41,334 nt of DNA from Bacteroidales bacterium (lineage in GTDB: Bacteria > Bacteroidota > Bacteroidia > Bacteroidales > F082), in contig JAFSJF010000151.1 in assembly GCA_017439405.1 (NCBI GenBank), positions 1 through 41,334 of the forward strand. The letters are read 5' to 3'. The position numbers and the translations under genes are program-made. The notes beneath the pieces are model-generated. The model was not told the origin of the DNA, ran no database searches, and worked only from the letters and a program-made list of their open reading frames with translations. This document shows, one piece after another, positions 40,955 through 41,334 of this stretch (the first letter of the stretch is position 1; every line of letters starts with the position of its first letter).

Positions 40955-41334
40955 TCAATCATACAACTCCACAAACTCATAAGTATTCCCCATCGCCTCC
41001 AAGAACTTGATAAAGTCCTCCTGGCTAATGATAATCGTCCCCGTGTTGTCATTGGGATGGAAGCTCAGGCGAGGGGCGTTGAGGAGGTTCTTGTCAATGA
41101 AAAGATGCACCTCGTGGTTCTCGTCGTTGATGAGGCCGAAGGGGGAGACGCTGCCGGGTTTCAGACCGAGGTATTTCTCCATGCGAGCCTCCGAGGCGAA
41201 AGTGAGCTTGCCTTGGTGCAAGCGCTGCTCTAAGTCGTGGATGTCCATCTGGTGCATGCACTCGAAGATGACAAGGTAGTGCTTGTTGCCCTTGTGGTTC
41301 CTGAAAAACAGGTTCTTGCAGTGCGTGGCCTCGA
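40955..41334 (-). CDS. YbaK/ProX-type prolyl-tRNA editing protein (5' end cut by window edge)
   Basis: At least 126 residues in view; the start lies beyond 41334. The reading runs EATHCKNLFFRNHKGNKHY and LVIFECMHQMDIHD, so the internal Met at 41257 is not the true start. KPGSVSPFGLINDENHEVHL and FIDKNLLNAPRLSFHPNDNT are signature blocks of the YbaK/ProXp family, which deacylates mischarged tRNA(Pro) in trans. PrdX-like members are single-domain proteins of about 160-170 residues, so about 35-45 residues are missing. Confidence 0.88.
   Translation of the reverse strand, partial: EATHCKNLFFRNHKGNKHYLVIFECMHQMDIHDLEQRLHQGKLTFASEARMEKYLGLKPGSVSPFGLINDENHEVHLFIDKNLLNAPRLSFHPNDNTGTIIISQEDFIKFLEAMGNTYEFVELYD

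Overview
The window comes from a member of the Bacteroidota, most likely an uncultured Bacteroidales. The grounds are several promoters with the Bacteroidota -7 element TAnnTTTG, two proteins with type IX secretion (T9SS) C-terminal sorting domains, a PG0541-family protein beside an RND efflux operon, a DUF6427-type membrane protein next to purD, and many short lipoproteins. No rRNA, tRNA, CRISPR array or transposase was seen, and no gene-free stretch exceeds 300 bases.

Layout. 1-700 is the 3' end of a T9SS-secreted protein, unusually loaded with short palindromic repeats and carrying a frameshift. 790-2378 is an AAA-type ATPase overlapping a Nudix hydrolase. 2383-4920 (minus) is a HTH-Fic protein followed by an amidohydrolase lipoprotein. 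5057-6115 is a threonine aldolase and 6132-6524 a small macro-like protein. 6647-13230 (minus) is an RND efflux operon in the order outer-membrane factor, membrane-fusion lipoprotein, permease, PG0541-type protein. A small four-helix-bundle (23S-IVP/S23-type) gene flanked by its own repeats sits inside it, and its other gaps hold further inverted repeats. 13410-14225 (minus) is a prohibitin/SPFH protein.

14351-22378 is the most notable locus: a tightly packed four-gene operon encoding a PLD-nuclease/SNF2-type helicase fusion, a BRO-N antirepressor-like protein, an Eco57I-class adenine methylase with an AT-rich, apparently exchanged recognition region, and a DprA/SMF-like Rossmann protein. It looks like a restriction-type anti-phage system that is not a complete canonical BREX, DISARM or type I system.

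22373-25251 holds a MATE transporter and two overlapping lipoprotein genes. 25446-34835 is a seven-gene co-directional run: ahcY, a GT4 glycosyltransferase, purD, a DUF6427-like gene, rnhB, a thioredoxin-fold protein and a GH3/serine-hydrolase fusion. 34883-38293 (minus) is an M6-type metalloprotease with a T9SS tail. 38581-39082 is a small RelE/ParE-type toxin-antitoxin pair. 39212-40949 is an AT-rich patch with two unrecognised proteins and a retropepsin-like protease. The right edge cuts a YbaK/ProX-type prolyl-tRNA editing protein.

Base composition and gene packing suggest a housekeeping background with two accessory patches: the defence operon, and the toxin-antitoxin/AT-rich island. Both recognised T9SS substrates lie outside the defence locus. 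One palindromic repeat type is shared between the T9SS gene at the left edge and the methylase gene, in frame in both.
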